Shown here: in pieces, positions 17,176 through 25,914 of the stretch
How the letters are laid out: each line of letters starts with the position of its first letter
Numbering within the stretch: position 1 is the first letter of the stretch
Assembly: GCA_963744115.1 (NCBI GenBank)
Contig: CAVUSI010000002.1
Coordinates: 715,384 to 779,383, forward strand
DNA: 64,000 nucleotides
DNA from: Chersky-267 sp963744115
GTDB lineage: Bacteria > Chloroflexota > Limnocylindria > Limnocylindrales > CSP1-4
Direction of reading: 5' to 3'
Position numbers and translations under genes: made by a program
The notes under the pieces: model-generated
Seen by the model: the letters and a program-made list of their open reading frames with translations, nothing else
Told to the model about the DNA's origin: nothing
The model's database searches: none

Positions 17176-19146
17176 GCTCCACCGGACGCGGACCACCTTG
17201 ACCGGCTGAGCTAGGCCCTTGAGTGCCACGGTCTCGACATCGGCCGGCGCGAACTCGCGGCCGGACGCCTCGACGGTCTCGACGCTGGCCAGGATCTCGT
17301 CGCCCGACGCGTGGCCGCCGATCCGGGCGGCCTCGTGGACGCCGCGCCCGGCATACCCCTTGTCCACGCGCACCGCATCGGCCTGGTGGATGCCCACCCG
17401 GACCCGCGGGGCGAAGCCGGTCCGCAGGCGATGCTCGGCGAGGTCGCGCTGGAGGTCGATCGCGCAGGCGATCGCCCGATCCGGTGAGGCGAACGCGAGG
17501 AAGAACCCGTCGCCGGCGTGGTCGATCTCCTCGCCGTGGTGGCGGGACAGCAGCGCCCGGACCGCCTGGCGATGCCAGCGCAGGAGGTCGTCCCAGGCGT
17601 CGTCGCCGATCGCCTCGAGCAGCCCCGTCGAGCCGACGATGTCCGTGACCATGAACGTCCGGGTGACCCGGGTCGAGGCGCCGGATCGTTCGCGGTCGGC
17701 GAGCATCCGCCCGACCACGATCAGGTCGGGTTCGGCCCCGAGCCGCTCGAACACCGAGCGCGCCGAGCGGAGCTCGACCGCCGCCGCCTCGTTCTGGCCC
17801 ATCTCACGCTGGATCGCCGCCAGCGCGACCCGGGCCCGCGCGGCTTCGTACGGACTGTCGGCCTCGATCCACTCCCGCACGGCTTCCCGAAGGTCGTTGC
17901 GGGTCTGGTCCGCTGGTGAGGTCCCAGCCTGGATCATGCCCCGGCTGTAGGCCCGCATCGCTCGGAGCGCGGCCGTGTCCCAGGCCGCGGCGATGTCCGC
18001 CAGCTCCGATGCCGCGGACCGCGCCGCCTCGGCATCGCCGGCCGCCAGGGCGATATCCACCAGGGGATAGAGGATCTTCGCCCGACGGAGAGGATGCGAC
18101 GGCGAGCCGATCATCGGCTGCATCGGGAGCGTCATCGGGTCGTGCAGGAGACCTTGGAGCTCGGACAGCGCCTCACCCACCTGCCCTCGCGCGGCCATGA
18201 GGCGCGCCAAGCCGGGCTGTGGATCGCGTCCGAGCTCATGCGCCGTTCCGAACGCCTCTTCGGCGGCATCTGCGTCGCCCCGCTGCTGGAGGATCTCGCC
18301 GATCTGGTACCAGCCCTCGGCGGCGACCCCGGTGTTGAAGTCGCGCAGCTCGGCCACGCCCCGGCGCGCTTCGCGTTCCGCCTCCGGCCAGTCGCCCCGC
18401 AGCCGAAGCACCTCCGCACGATGGATCCGGCAGGTCCCGGGAAAGCCAGAAGCCAGCGACTGGCGGTCGCACCAGCGGGTGGCGGCGTCCGACAGCTCGC
18501 CGGCTCGACGGTATTCGCCCAGATCGTTCTCGGCCATCACCGACATGCAATACACGCTGTTGGTGGTGAGCGGCTGAAGTTGACCGGAGATCGCCGCGAT
18601 GCCCGCCTGACCGAGCAACGCCAGCCCGTCGTTGACGCGCGACAGGCCGATCAACGCCCGGCCGCTGGCCGTCAGGCCCTCCGCCTGGACATCGAGGTTG
18701 CCCGTCTGGCGTCCGAGCTCGACCGCTCCCTCGGCGGCGGCGAGCGCCGCGGCAGGATCGCCCTGCGCCAGCGCGAGATGGGAGGCGTAGACGGCGAAGC
18801 GACCGTGGACGGCCGACGGTGGCTGGTCGGCCAAGAGCTCCTGGGCACGGCTGAACCACCCGACCGCCAGTCCGACCGAGAGCTTCTGGATGTGATCGAA
18901 CGCGAGGTTCAAGGCGACGTTCGCGGCCGGCACCGGGGCGCCGACGGCAAGGTACTCGCCGAACGCACGCTCCCGAAGGGCGATCGCCTCGCCGAGATGG
19001 CCGCACCACCAGGCCGCGTCGCCGAGCGCGGCGACATCGTCCGGATCGACGAGGGTCGTGGGATCCACGGCCGAGTAGGCGGTGTACGCCGCCAGCCAAT
19101 CCCGTCGCTCGACCGCCGCCCGTGCGACCTCGACGCCGTCCGCCAT
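17170..19146 (-). CDS. TPR protein with C-terminal class III adenylate/guanylate cyclase domain
   Basis: Starting at ATG 19146 the product has about 658 residues. Residues 1 to about 450 are helical repeats of TPR type (for example GYQ-like units around AYTAYSAVDP, ALFDHIQKLSVGLAVGWF-type helices). The C-terminal 170 residues form a cyclase homology domain: RTFMVTDIVGSTGLLE (metal-binding Asp), HAGDGFFLAFASP, RVRVGIHQADAV and GRGVHEAARIGGH. The position that is Asn in canonical cyclases is His (VHEAAR), a variant common in actinobacterial and chloroflexal TPR/LuxR-linked cyclases. Enzyme activity is therefore uncertain. The TPR block probably senses a protein partner. Confidence 0.88.
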   Translation of the reverse strand: MADGVEVARAAVERRDWLAAYTAYSAVDPTTLVDPDDVAALGDAAWWCGHLGEAIALRERAFGEYLAVGAPVPAANVALNLAFDHIQKLSVGLAVGWFSRAQELLADQPPSAVHGRFAVYASHLALAQGDPAAALAAAEGAVELGRQTGNLDVQAEGLTASGRALIGLSRVNDGLALLGQAGIAAISGQLQPLTTNSVYCMSVMAENDLGEYRRAGELSDAATRWCDRQSLASGFPGTCRIHRAEVLRLRGDWPEAEREARRGVAELRDFNTGVAAEGWYQIGEILQQRGDADAAEEAFGTAHELGRDPQPGLARLMAARGQVGEALSELQGLLHDPMTLPMQPMIGSPSHPLRRAKILYPLVDIALAAGDAEAARSAASELADIAAAWDTAALRAMRAYSRGMIQAGTSPADQTRNDLREAVREWIEADSPYEAARARVALAAIQREMGQNEAAAVELRSARSVFERLGAEPDLIVVGRMLADRERSGASTRVTRTFMVTDIVGSTGLLEAIGDDAWDDLLRWHRQAVRALLSRHHGEEIDHAGDGFFLAFASPDRAIACAIDLQRDLAEHRLRTGFAPRVRVGIHQADAVRVDKGYAGRGVHEAARIGGHASGDEILASVETVEASGREFAPADVETVALKGLAQPVKVVRVRWSG

Positions 19147-19276
19147 GCCCGTGCCCCCGATGGGTCGCGAGTATGAGCCTGCCGCGTCATCGAGACAATC
19201 GTCACCGGGCTCGAGCTGACGCACGGGCCGAGCGCCGAGCCGATCGCCGAGCCGACCGCCCTAGGCCGTTCGGGCC

Positions 19277-20153
19277 ATGGCGACACGCTCGCAGGACGTC
19301 CAGGCTCCCGGCATGACCGAGCTGGCGATCGCGCGTCCCCGGCGGACGGGCGCGCCCCTTGCGTTCGGCGTCGCGGCGGCGTTCGTCGTCGTCGCGATCG
19401 CCGGTGCGCTGGTCCTGACCGGGCGTCTGTCGGTCGCGGGCGGCTGCGGGCCGCTCGAGGGCGCCTCGTGCGAGCGTGTCCTGTTCATCGGCAACAGCTA
19501 CACGGACGTCAACGACCTGCCGCACGTCTTCGCCGAGCTGGCGGCTTCGGGCGGGCAGCACGTCGGGACCGGCAAGGTCGCGCCGGGCGGCGAGGAGCTG
19601 TCCGGCCACGTGACCCTTCCCGGAGACGCAGACCGCGCTGGCCGCGAAGGGTTGGGACGTCGTGGTCCTCCAGGAGCAGAGCCAGGTCCCGGCGATCGTC
19701 GCCGCCCGGATGCAGCGGATGGAGCCGGCGGCGAGGACGCTCGTCGGGAAGATCCGGGCGATCGGCGCGCGACCGATCCTGTTCGAGACGTGGGGCCATC
19801 GCGACGGCTCGCCCGAGGACGGCCTGCCCGACTTCGCGACGATGGAGGCTGCGCTCGAGCAGGGCTACGATCAGGTGGCGAGCGATGTCGGCGCGCAGGT
19901 CGCGCCCGTCGGCGTCGCCTGGCGGACCGCTCGACTGGTCGCGCCCCAGATCGACCTGTGGCAGCCCGACGGCAGCCACCCCACGATGGCCGGCACCTAC
20001 CTCGCCGCGTGCGTGATATACGCGACGATCTTCGGGCGGAGTCCGGTCGGGCTCGGCTACGACGCAGGGCTCGGGGCCGACACGGCGCATGTCCTGCAGT
20101 CCGTCGCCGCGCAGACGGTGCTCGGCGCCGGTGGAGGGTCCGCGGCCCCGTAG
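19277..20153 (+). pseudogene. Membrane-anchored SGNH/GDSL-type hydrolase, frameshifted
   Basis: The first frame gives a membrane anchor (LAFGVAAAFVVVAIAGALVL) and the nucleophile block VLFIGNSYTDVNDLP. After about 19,615-19,630 the reading continues one frame away with VVVLQEQSQVPA, RPILFETWGHRDG and the catalytic block PDGSHPTMAGTYLAACVIY (Asp and His of the triad). Together they make one SGNH-hydrolase similar to DUF4886 proteins. The single-base break at CTTCCCGGAGACG is likely a sequence error. Start ATG 19277 or 19313 cannot be decided. Confidence 0.8.
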
Positions 20154-20198
20154 TCGGTCGGTGGCGCGCCCGAGGCCCTTCGGTCGCAGAATGTCGTC

Positions 20199-20773
20199 GT
20201 GAGCGAGATCCCGATCGGTGACCGGGTCATCGGCACCATCCAAGGGGACATCACGCAGGTGCGTGCCGACGCCCTGGTGAACGCCGCCAACAGCCGCCTG
20301 GCCGGCGGGGGCGGCGTCGACGGCGCGATCCACCGCGCCGGTGGGCGGGCGATCATGGTCGATCTCGAGCGCCGGTATGGGCACGACCGACATTGCCCGA
20401 CCGGCGGCGCGATCTTGTCGGTCGCCGGCGACCTTCCCGCCCTATGGGTCGTCCACGCCGTCGGCCCGGTCTGGCACGGCGGCGGGGCGGGGAGCCGGAG
20501 CTCCTCGCCTCGGCGTATCGGACCGCGTTCCAGGTCGCGAACGAGGCGGGCGCCCGCACCGTCGCTGCGGCCGCGATCAGCACCGGCATCTACGGCTACC
20601 CGATCGAACAGGCGGCGACGATCGCGGTCATCACCGCTGCCGAGCACCTCGCCGGCCCGACCACGGTCGAGCGCATCGACTTCGTGCTGTTCTCCGGCGA
20701 CGCGCTCGACGTGTTCGACCGCGCGCTCGGTCGGGTGCGAGGCGCCGCCGACGGACCTACCGACCCTACTTGA
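20199..20773 (+). pseudogene. Macrodomain (ADP-ribose hydrolase-like) protein, frameshifted
   Basis: The N-terminal frame reads IQGDITQVRADALVNAANS and GGGGVDGAIHRAGG, the canonical ADP-ribose-binding macrodomain opening. It then reads CPTGGAILSVAG. Near 20,490 the frame changes and continues as LLASAYRTAFQVANEAG and AAAISTGIYGYPIEQAA. This is a MacroD-type O-acetyl-ADP-ribose deacetylase of about 175 residues. A single base at the run of G around 20,485-20,492 explains the break. Its stop overlaps the convergent gene at 20766. Confidence 0.85.
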
Positions 20774-21960
20774 AGGTCGACACCACGCGACCGGCGAGGG
20801 CTGGGTCTGACGTCGACAGGATGACGACGGCGCCGCCCTGCTCGAAGACGTAGTCGAGGGCGCCCTGGTCGCCGTAGTCGATGACCAGGACGGACTTGCC
20901 GCCGACGGTCGTCGTCTTGGTCGTGATCCCCGATGCGCTCGCGCCGAGCCACGTCTTGAGCAGCTCCTGGCGGAGCTCGCTCGGGGCGACGCCGTTGAGC
21001 TTGAGCGCCGTGATGTCGGCGTCGACCGTCGAGGTCGGGTCGAACGCCTCGGCGACCTCGAGATCGGCGGTCTGCTTGCCCTTCGACGTGATCCAGGCGA
21101 CGAGGTCGTCGCTCGAGGGGTCACCGGCCAGGACGTCGGTCCCGGTCGTGCTCTGGACCGACATCGGGGTGCCGTCGACGGACTTCGGCATGATCGCCTC
21201 GAGGTCCGCGAACGCGTGGGCCTCGGTCGGCGTCGGCTCGGGGATGTCGGACGGGATCTCCTCGGACGGGACCGCGCCCAGGTCGATCGAGGACCCGGGC
21301 GCCAGCGTCGGCGCCGGCCCGCTGATCGTCGGGCCCTTCGCCTCGGCCGCGACCATCGCGTCGTCGACCGCCGAGGCGGCCGCGGTGAGGTCGTCGGGCG
21401 TCATGTTCTGCGCCGCGATCGAGGCGACGAGCGGGCCGCGCCGGATGTAGACCGAGGTCGTCGTCCCCGTCGAATCCTCGGTCGCCAGCGCCTCGTCGCC
21501 GACGTCGGCGAACGGGACGTCCGTGCCGCCGACCGCCAGGTCCGAGTCGTGCGAGCGCTTGACGACCACGTGGCCATCGGCGCCATAGCAGCTCACCCGG
21601 ACGTTCATCGCCGGCCCGGTCGTGGGGCTGCCCGGACGGGGTCGGGCCGCTCAGGCTCGCGCCGTAGCCGTCGGTGTAGAAGCCGCTGCCGTTGATCGAC
21701 CAGCCCGCTGGAAGCGAGTCACTGGTCGGGACCGCGTTCCAGGCGATCGTCCGGCAGGCCGAATCGGCGGCCGGCGTCTGCTTCGTGGCGGAGACATAGA
21801 GCGCGGCGGCGGCCACGATGAGCGCGAGCGCGCCGATCGTCCCCACGACGATGAGCCCGCGCCGGTCGGTCTTCGGGGTCGGGGTCACGTCCCGGCCGGG
21901 CTTGCCGCCGCCCGGGCCACGCTGGACCGAGCGCTCGGCGGGATCGCGCGGAGACGTCAT
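20766..21960 (-). pseudogene. Membrane-anchored extracytoplasmic protein of unknown function, frameshifted
   Basis: The N-terminus has a single transmembrane helix (RRGLIVVGTIGALALIVAAAALYVSA) and an extracytoplasmic domain beginning CRTIAWNAVPTSDSLPAGW. Around 21,615-21,635 the frame shifts and continues NVRVSCYGADGHVVVKRSHD. The C-terminal 130 residues (DDLVAWITSKGKQTADLEVAEAFDP, VLVIDYGDQGALDYVFEQGGAVVIL) resemble a repeated beta-alpha module. I do not recognise a family. Total length is about 395 residues. Confidence 0.65.
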
Positions 21961-22127
21961 GCAGGGTGCCCCATGGAACGGCTGACTGTGGCTGCGTCAC
22001 CTGACAAGGTACTGAGACTTGGCAGAACGTGCCGGGGGAGGGGCGCCGCGGCCCGAGCCGCGGCCCGAGCCACCGTCCGAGCCCCGGTCCACTCCCGCCA
22101 CGTCCCGAGGTCCGCCACGGCCCCAGC

Positions 22128-22236
22128 CCACTCTCAGTGGTCGGAATCGCGGTCAGCACGCTTGGTTGACCGCCCGGACGTGCGGATCGTGACCTCGACC
22201 ACGCTTGGGCGGGCCGGATTCGACCACCCAGAGTGG
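22128..22236. repeat. 110-bp inverted-repeat element, copy 1 (CCACTNNNAGTGG termini)
   Basis: It begins CCACTCTCAGTGGTCGGAATC and ends GGATTCGACCACCCAGAGTGG, so the ends are imperfect reverse complements. A CGCTTGG motif occurs on both arms. Two related copies lie at 24181-24299 and 24445-24553 on the other side of the helicase gene. Confidence 0.75.
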
Positions 22237-22305
22237 CGGCCAGGCACGCCGCGACGCTCACCTGCCCCAGAGTGGCGTCCAGGCACGCCGCGACGTTCAC
22301 CGGGC
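22229..22305. repeat. Two tandem 40-bp repeats
   Basis: CAGAGTGGCGNCCAGGCACG followed by CCGCGACGYTCACC occurs twice with a 40-base period. The GCCAGGCACGCC core reappears at 24258. The remainder of 21961-22387 is C/G-rich with no gene seen. Confidence 0.7.
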
Positions 22306-22387
22306 GGTGGCGGCGGCGCCAGCCCGCGTTCACATCGAGAAACCCGAACGCCGCCACGCTATCGTTCGAGGCATGTAGGGGGACCGA

Positions 22388-24125
22388 GTGGAGGACCAGG
22401 CCGAGGAGACCCGGGGCGAGGCCGCGGAGCGGCACGTCCACGACGCGCTCCGAGCGGCCCTTCCGCCCGAGTACCGGCTCTACGGCAACGCCCGCTGGTG
22501 CGCCAAGTCGCGGCGGGACGGGCCCGCCCACGACGGCGAGGCGGACCTGGTCATCGTCCATCCCGAGGCCGGGCTGCTCGTCGTCGAGGTCAAGGCCGGC
22601 GAGCCGCGCCGGGGGGCGGCCGGAAGCTGGTGGCTCGGGCCGCACGAGCTCCGGCGATCGCCGTTCGCACAGGCCGAGGCGGCCAAGCACGACCTCCGAC
22701 GGGCCCTCGAAGCGCTCCCGGACTGGCCGGCCCACGACGAACCCCGGGCCGGGCAGGCCGTCGCCTTCCCCGACGTCGACCTGGCGAGCCTTCCGCATGG
22801 CCATGCCCTGCTCGGGCCGGACGCCCCGCTCGAGATCGTCCTCGACGCCGACGCGCTGGCGACGCCGCTGGCCGCTCGCGCCGCCGTCGACCGGGCCTAC
22901 GGCTACTGGGTCGGCGATGGCAGTCGCGGCCGGCCGCTCGGCGCCGCCGGGATGCAGCGGGTCGACGAGTACCTCGCCCCGACCGTCGCGCTCCGTCGCC
23001 TCCTCCGCCACGACGTCGACGACGATCGCGCTCGGTTGATCGGCGCGTCGCAGGAGCAGCGTCGCACGCTGGACGTCGCCCGGAACGTCCGTCGGGCGGA
23101 GGTCGTCGGGCCGGCCGGCAGCGGCAAGTCGATCGTCGCCGTCGAGAAGGCCCGGCGGCTCGCCCGCGAGGGCTTCCGGACGCTGTTCGTGTGCTTCAAC
23201 CAGCCGCTCGCGACGGCCGTCCTGCACGATGTCGAAGGGCTGACCGCGGGCGATCCCGAGACGGCCGCGCGGCTTCACGTCTCGACCTTCCACCGCCTGT
23301 GCGAGACGCTCGGCGAGCGAGCCGGGGTCCTCGGCGCCGAGACCCGACGAGCCGCCGCGAGCCTGGTGGGAGGAGACGCTGCCGGCCGCCCTCGACGCCG
23401 CGATCGAGGCGCTGCCCGACGAGCGGTTCCACGCGATCGTCGTCGACGAGGGGCAGGACTTCGAGCTGGCGTGGCTCGAGTCGCTGTCGTTCCTGCTCGA
23501 GGACCCCGAGCACGACGTCCTGTGGATCTTCCACGACCCCGGCCAGGCGCTCTTCCGGGACGACCGCGTCGCCGAGCTCGGCCTCGAGCGGCTCGAGCTG
23601 TTCCACGACTACCGCTGTCCGGCGCCCGTCGGCGAGCTCGCGGCGCGCTTCTACCACGGCCCGGGCGAGCCGATCGTCATCGCGTCGGGCGGTCGCGCGC
23701 CGCGGGTGATCGTCGCCAAGACCGACGCCGAGACCGTCGAGGCGCTCCGCGTCGAGCTCCATCGGCTGACGGTCGACGAGGGGATCCGGCCCTGGCAGAT
23801 CGTCGTGCTGTCCGGTCGGTCCGCCGCCGACAGCGCCGTCTGGCGGGCGCGGACGTTCGGCAACCAGGTCCTGTGGAACGGCGCGATCGACGATGCCGGC
23901 CGATCCCTCCGCCTGCCCGCCGACGAGGTCCCCGACGAGCCCGGCGACGTCGTCCGGTTCGAGACGATCCGCCGGTTCAAGGGCCTCGAGCGCGAGGTCG
24001 TCGTCCTGTGCGAGCTGCCCGATACCGGCGAGCGCCTCGACCAGCTCCTCTACGTCGGCCTGACCCGCGCCACGACCCAGCTCGTCGTCATCGCGCCACG
24101 CAAGCTGGCCGGGCGGCTCCATTGA
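22388..24125 (+). pseudogene. NERD-domain UvrD-like helicase, frameshifted
   Basis: Two frames together encode about 579 residues. The N-terminal nuclease-related NERD domain has EADLVIVHPEAGLLVVEVKAGEP. The helicase core begins with Walker A GPAGSGKSIVAVEKARRLA. After a one-base break near 23,367-23,372 it continues with Walker B AIVVDEGQDF, motif III-like WIFHDPGQALFRDD, RFETIRRFKGLEREVVVL and the final TRATTQLVVIA. Such proteins are linked to DNA processing or phage defence, but no defence partner gene is visible. A TATCGT box lies at 22360-22365. Palindromic elements stand on both sides. Confidence 0.85.
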
Positions 24126-24180
24126 TGCCCGTGCCACTGGCCCGTTCCGGAGGCCGGGCCCCTTCGCCGCGAGCCCATCG

Positions 24181-24299
24181 CCACTGGGAGTGGTCGGAAT
24201 CTCGACGACCGCGCTCGGCGAAACGCCCCAACCGCCTCCAACCGGCCATTTCGACCGCCAGGCACGCCTGGATCGCTTGCGATCGGCCACTCCGAGTGG
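24181..24299. repeat. Inverted-repeat element, copy 2
   Basis: Starts CCACTGGGAGTGGTCGGAAT and ends GGCCACTCCGAGTGG, matching copy 1 at 22128 in layout. Confidence 0.75.
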
Positions 24300-24312
24300 T
24301 CGCGATCACGAG

Positions 24313-24437
24313 CCGCGGCCGAGGCCCGCGCCACGAACCGCGGCCGGCGTCCGCGCCACGAAACGCGGCCGAGGCCCGCGCCACGAACCGCGGCCGGCGT
24401 CCGCGCCACGAAACGCGGCCGAGGCCCGCGCCACCCG
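24313..24437. repeat. Five tandem 25-bp repeats of two alternating types
   Basis: Units CCGCGGCCGAGGCCCGCGCC+ACGAA and CCGCGGCCGGCGTCCGCGCC+ACGAA alternate (A-B-A-B-A), a 50-bp higher-order period, between two of the inverted-repeat elements. Confidence 0.9.
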
Positions 24438-24444
24438 CCCCGCG

Positions 24445-24553
24445 CCACTGGCAGTGGTGGGAGTCACGACCACCGCGCTCGTCCGATCGCCAGAACCGGC
24501 CGATCGAAGGGTCCACCACGCTTGGAGCATCGCGATCCGGCCACTCCGGGTGG
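24445..24553. repeat. Inverted-repeat element, copy 3
   Basis: Starts CCACTGGCAGTGG and ends GGCCACTCCGGGTGG, with CCACGCTTGG on the right arm as in copy 1. Confidence 0.75.
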
Positions 24554-24640
24554 TCTCGATACCGACCGCCACCGGGCAGAAAGGCCGATGAGCGCGACGA
24601 TGTCACCCGAGCTGTCACGACGACCCGCCAGGATGTCGTT

Positions 24641-24871
24641 GTGAGGCACGTACCGGGTGTCGAAGCGGCGAACGGGGGCGCGATCGGGCCCTCGGGTGCG
24701 GTCGCGCCCGCCAGCACGTCCTTCGCGTGCGCGACCTGCGGCGCGATCCTGGACGGTGACCCCGACGAGGACCCGACCGGCGACGCGGGCCTGCCGATCT
24801 GCGGCGAATGCGACCGCAGCCGAACCTTCGATGTCGACGTCCAGCTGATGGCCGAGGACGACGCCCGATGA
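24641..24871 (+). CDS. Small zinc-ribbon-like protein
   Basis: From GTG 24641 this 76-residue protein has a Cys pair FACATCGA and a second pair ICGECDRS, 22 residues apart, followed by an acidic tail. The C-x-x-C...C-x-x-C layout is that of a zinc ribbon. The function is unknown. It lies in the same frame as the end of a long open stretch, but the Cys pattern and codon usage favour a separate small gene. Confidence 0.55.
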   Translation: MRHVPGVEAANGGAIGPSGAVAPASTSFACATCGAILDGDPDEDPTGDAGLPICGECDRSRTFDVDVQLMAEDDAR

Positions 24872-24884
24872 GGCCGACCGCCGA

Positions 24885-25234
24885 TCAGGTCTTCGCGACT
24901 CGCTTCGCCCCGCCTGGATACGGATGCGGCTCGCCGAGGTTGATCCGCGCCGAGGCGATGAGGTCCTGGCCCGCCCCGAACAGCCACGTCCGTCCGCCGG
25001 GGTGGACGGAGTCGAGTGCGAGGGTTCGGGGAGCCCGCCCGGCGTCGACCGCCGCGATGATGGCCGGCCAGGCGTCGAGGGTCGACCTGTACCGCCCGAT
25101 CACCTTGTTCGACGGGAGTAACCGGAGCCGATACTCGATCGCGCCATCGGATCTCGGATCTCGCCCGACTCAGGGCTCCGCTCGGGGGTTCGCACTCCGG
25201 GCTCGTCCGGAGCGCTATCGCTCTTCGTAGACAC
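24885..25234 (-). pseudogene. Small paralog 1 (unknown family), frameshifted
   Basis: Starting at GTG 25234 (STKSDSAPDEPG) the frame is lost near 25,150 and resumes as DGAIEYRLRLLPSNKVIGRY, then DAWPAIIAAVDAGRAPRTLALD. It is clearly homologous to the gene at 25311-25685 (YELRLTPSDKIVGRF, EAWPVVQSELARGVPARCLVLD). The two genes also share their upstream 50 bases. I do not recognise the family. Confidence 0.6.
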
Positions 25235-25310
25235 GTCGTTCGCGCTTCGAGGCGCGCCATGCGGAGATGATCCGCGGCCGAAGGCCGCTCGTGAGATGCG
25301 ATCTCGTCGG

Positions 25311-25685
25311 TTAGGTCGCCACTCGATTAGTTCGAGCGGCCCGAGGCGACGGGGACTGACCGAGTCCGTCCAGGGCAGTGATTTCAAGTCGGCGGCCGGA
25401 CGTGATCTTGTAGCGATCGCCGTCTGCGAAGCGCGCGTCGAGGACAAGGCATCGGGCAGGGACGCCACGCGCCAACTCGGACTGAACGACCGGCCACGCC
25501 TCCGTGGTGGACGCGAATCGGCCGACGATCTTGTCCGAGGGAGTCAGGCGAAGCTCGTACCCAACGGCATCGTCGATCTGAATCTCGTACCCGTCAGGGA
25601 AGAGGGGACCCGTCGTCCGCCGGAGGCCACCGAACTCGACGATCTCGGGAACCTCAAGGTCGTCGTCGGCGCTGTTCGTAGTCAT
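25311..25685 (-). CDS. Small paralog 2 (unknown family)
   Basis: The intact member of a tandem pair, 124 residues, cytoplasmic, mixed alpha/beta, no recognised motif. The ATG overlaps the stop of a nine-codon open frame (ATGGCGCGCC... ending CGATGA), so a short coupled leader is possible. The corresponding stretch upstream of paralog 1 is nearly identical in sequence. Confidence 0.65.
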   Translation of the reverse strand: MTTNSADDDLEVPEIVEFGGLRRTTGPLFPDGYEIQIDDAVGYELRLTPSDKIVGRFASTTEAWPVVQSELARGVPARCLVLDARFADGDRYKITSGRRLEITALDGLGQSPSPRAARTNRVAT

Positions 25686-25735
25686 CGCGTTCGCGCTTCG
25701 TGGCGCGCCATGCGGAAATGATTCGCGGCACCTCG
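25686..25735. repeat. 50-bp direct repeat shared upstream of both paralogs
   Basis: GCGTTCGCGCTTCGTGGCGC and GCCATGCGGAAATGATTCGC here match GTCGTTCGCGCTTCGAGGCG and CCATGCGGAGATGATCCGCG at about 25236-25275. Confidence 0.7.
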
Positions 25736-25839
25736 TGGCCGCGCTGTGACGTTACCACGGCGAGCAACCGGGGCCGGTCCGACCAGCCACCCCGGACTTA
25801 TCGCGCGGTGCATCGCGCCTGCACCAGGCAGGTGACCGA

Positions 25840-25899
25840 ATGACGACGGCTGCTACGCCCGTCGACCTGACCCCTGAGCAGCGACGGATCGTCGAGTAT
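25840..25899 (+). pseudogene. N-terminal fragment of a UvrD/PcrA-type helicase, cut by the join
   Basis: ATG 25840 opens MTTAATPVDLTPEQRRIVEY followed by GGSP. LTPEQRRIVEY is the standard start (Q-motif) of UvrD-family helicases, but the expected Walker A never follows. The sequence passes into thiolase coding instead. Confidence 0.55.
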
Positions 25900-25914
25900 G
25901 GGGGCTCGCCGGGC
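25899..25914. other. Join between segment A and segment B
   Basis: To the left lies the truncated helicase start and to the right the interior of a thiolase lacking its first ~80 residues. The bases GGGGGCTCGCCGGG could be read as part of either gene. Repeat content and indel density change at this point. Confidence 0.7.

Noticed and set aside
22388..24125. Helicase as part of a phage-defence system
   Set aside because: NERD helicases occur in defence islands, but no nuclease, methyltransferase or other defence partner lies nearby.
22388..24871. Zinc-ribbon segment as the C-terminus of the helicase
   Set aside because: The helicase ends at 24125 in a different frame; the 500-base stretch between is repeat DNA.
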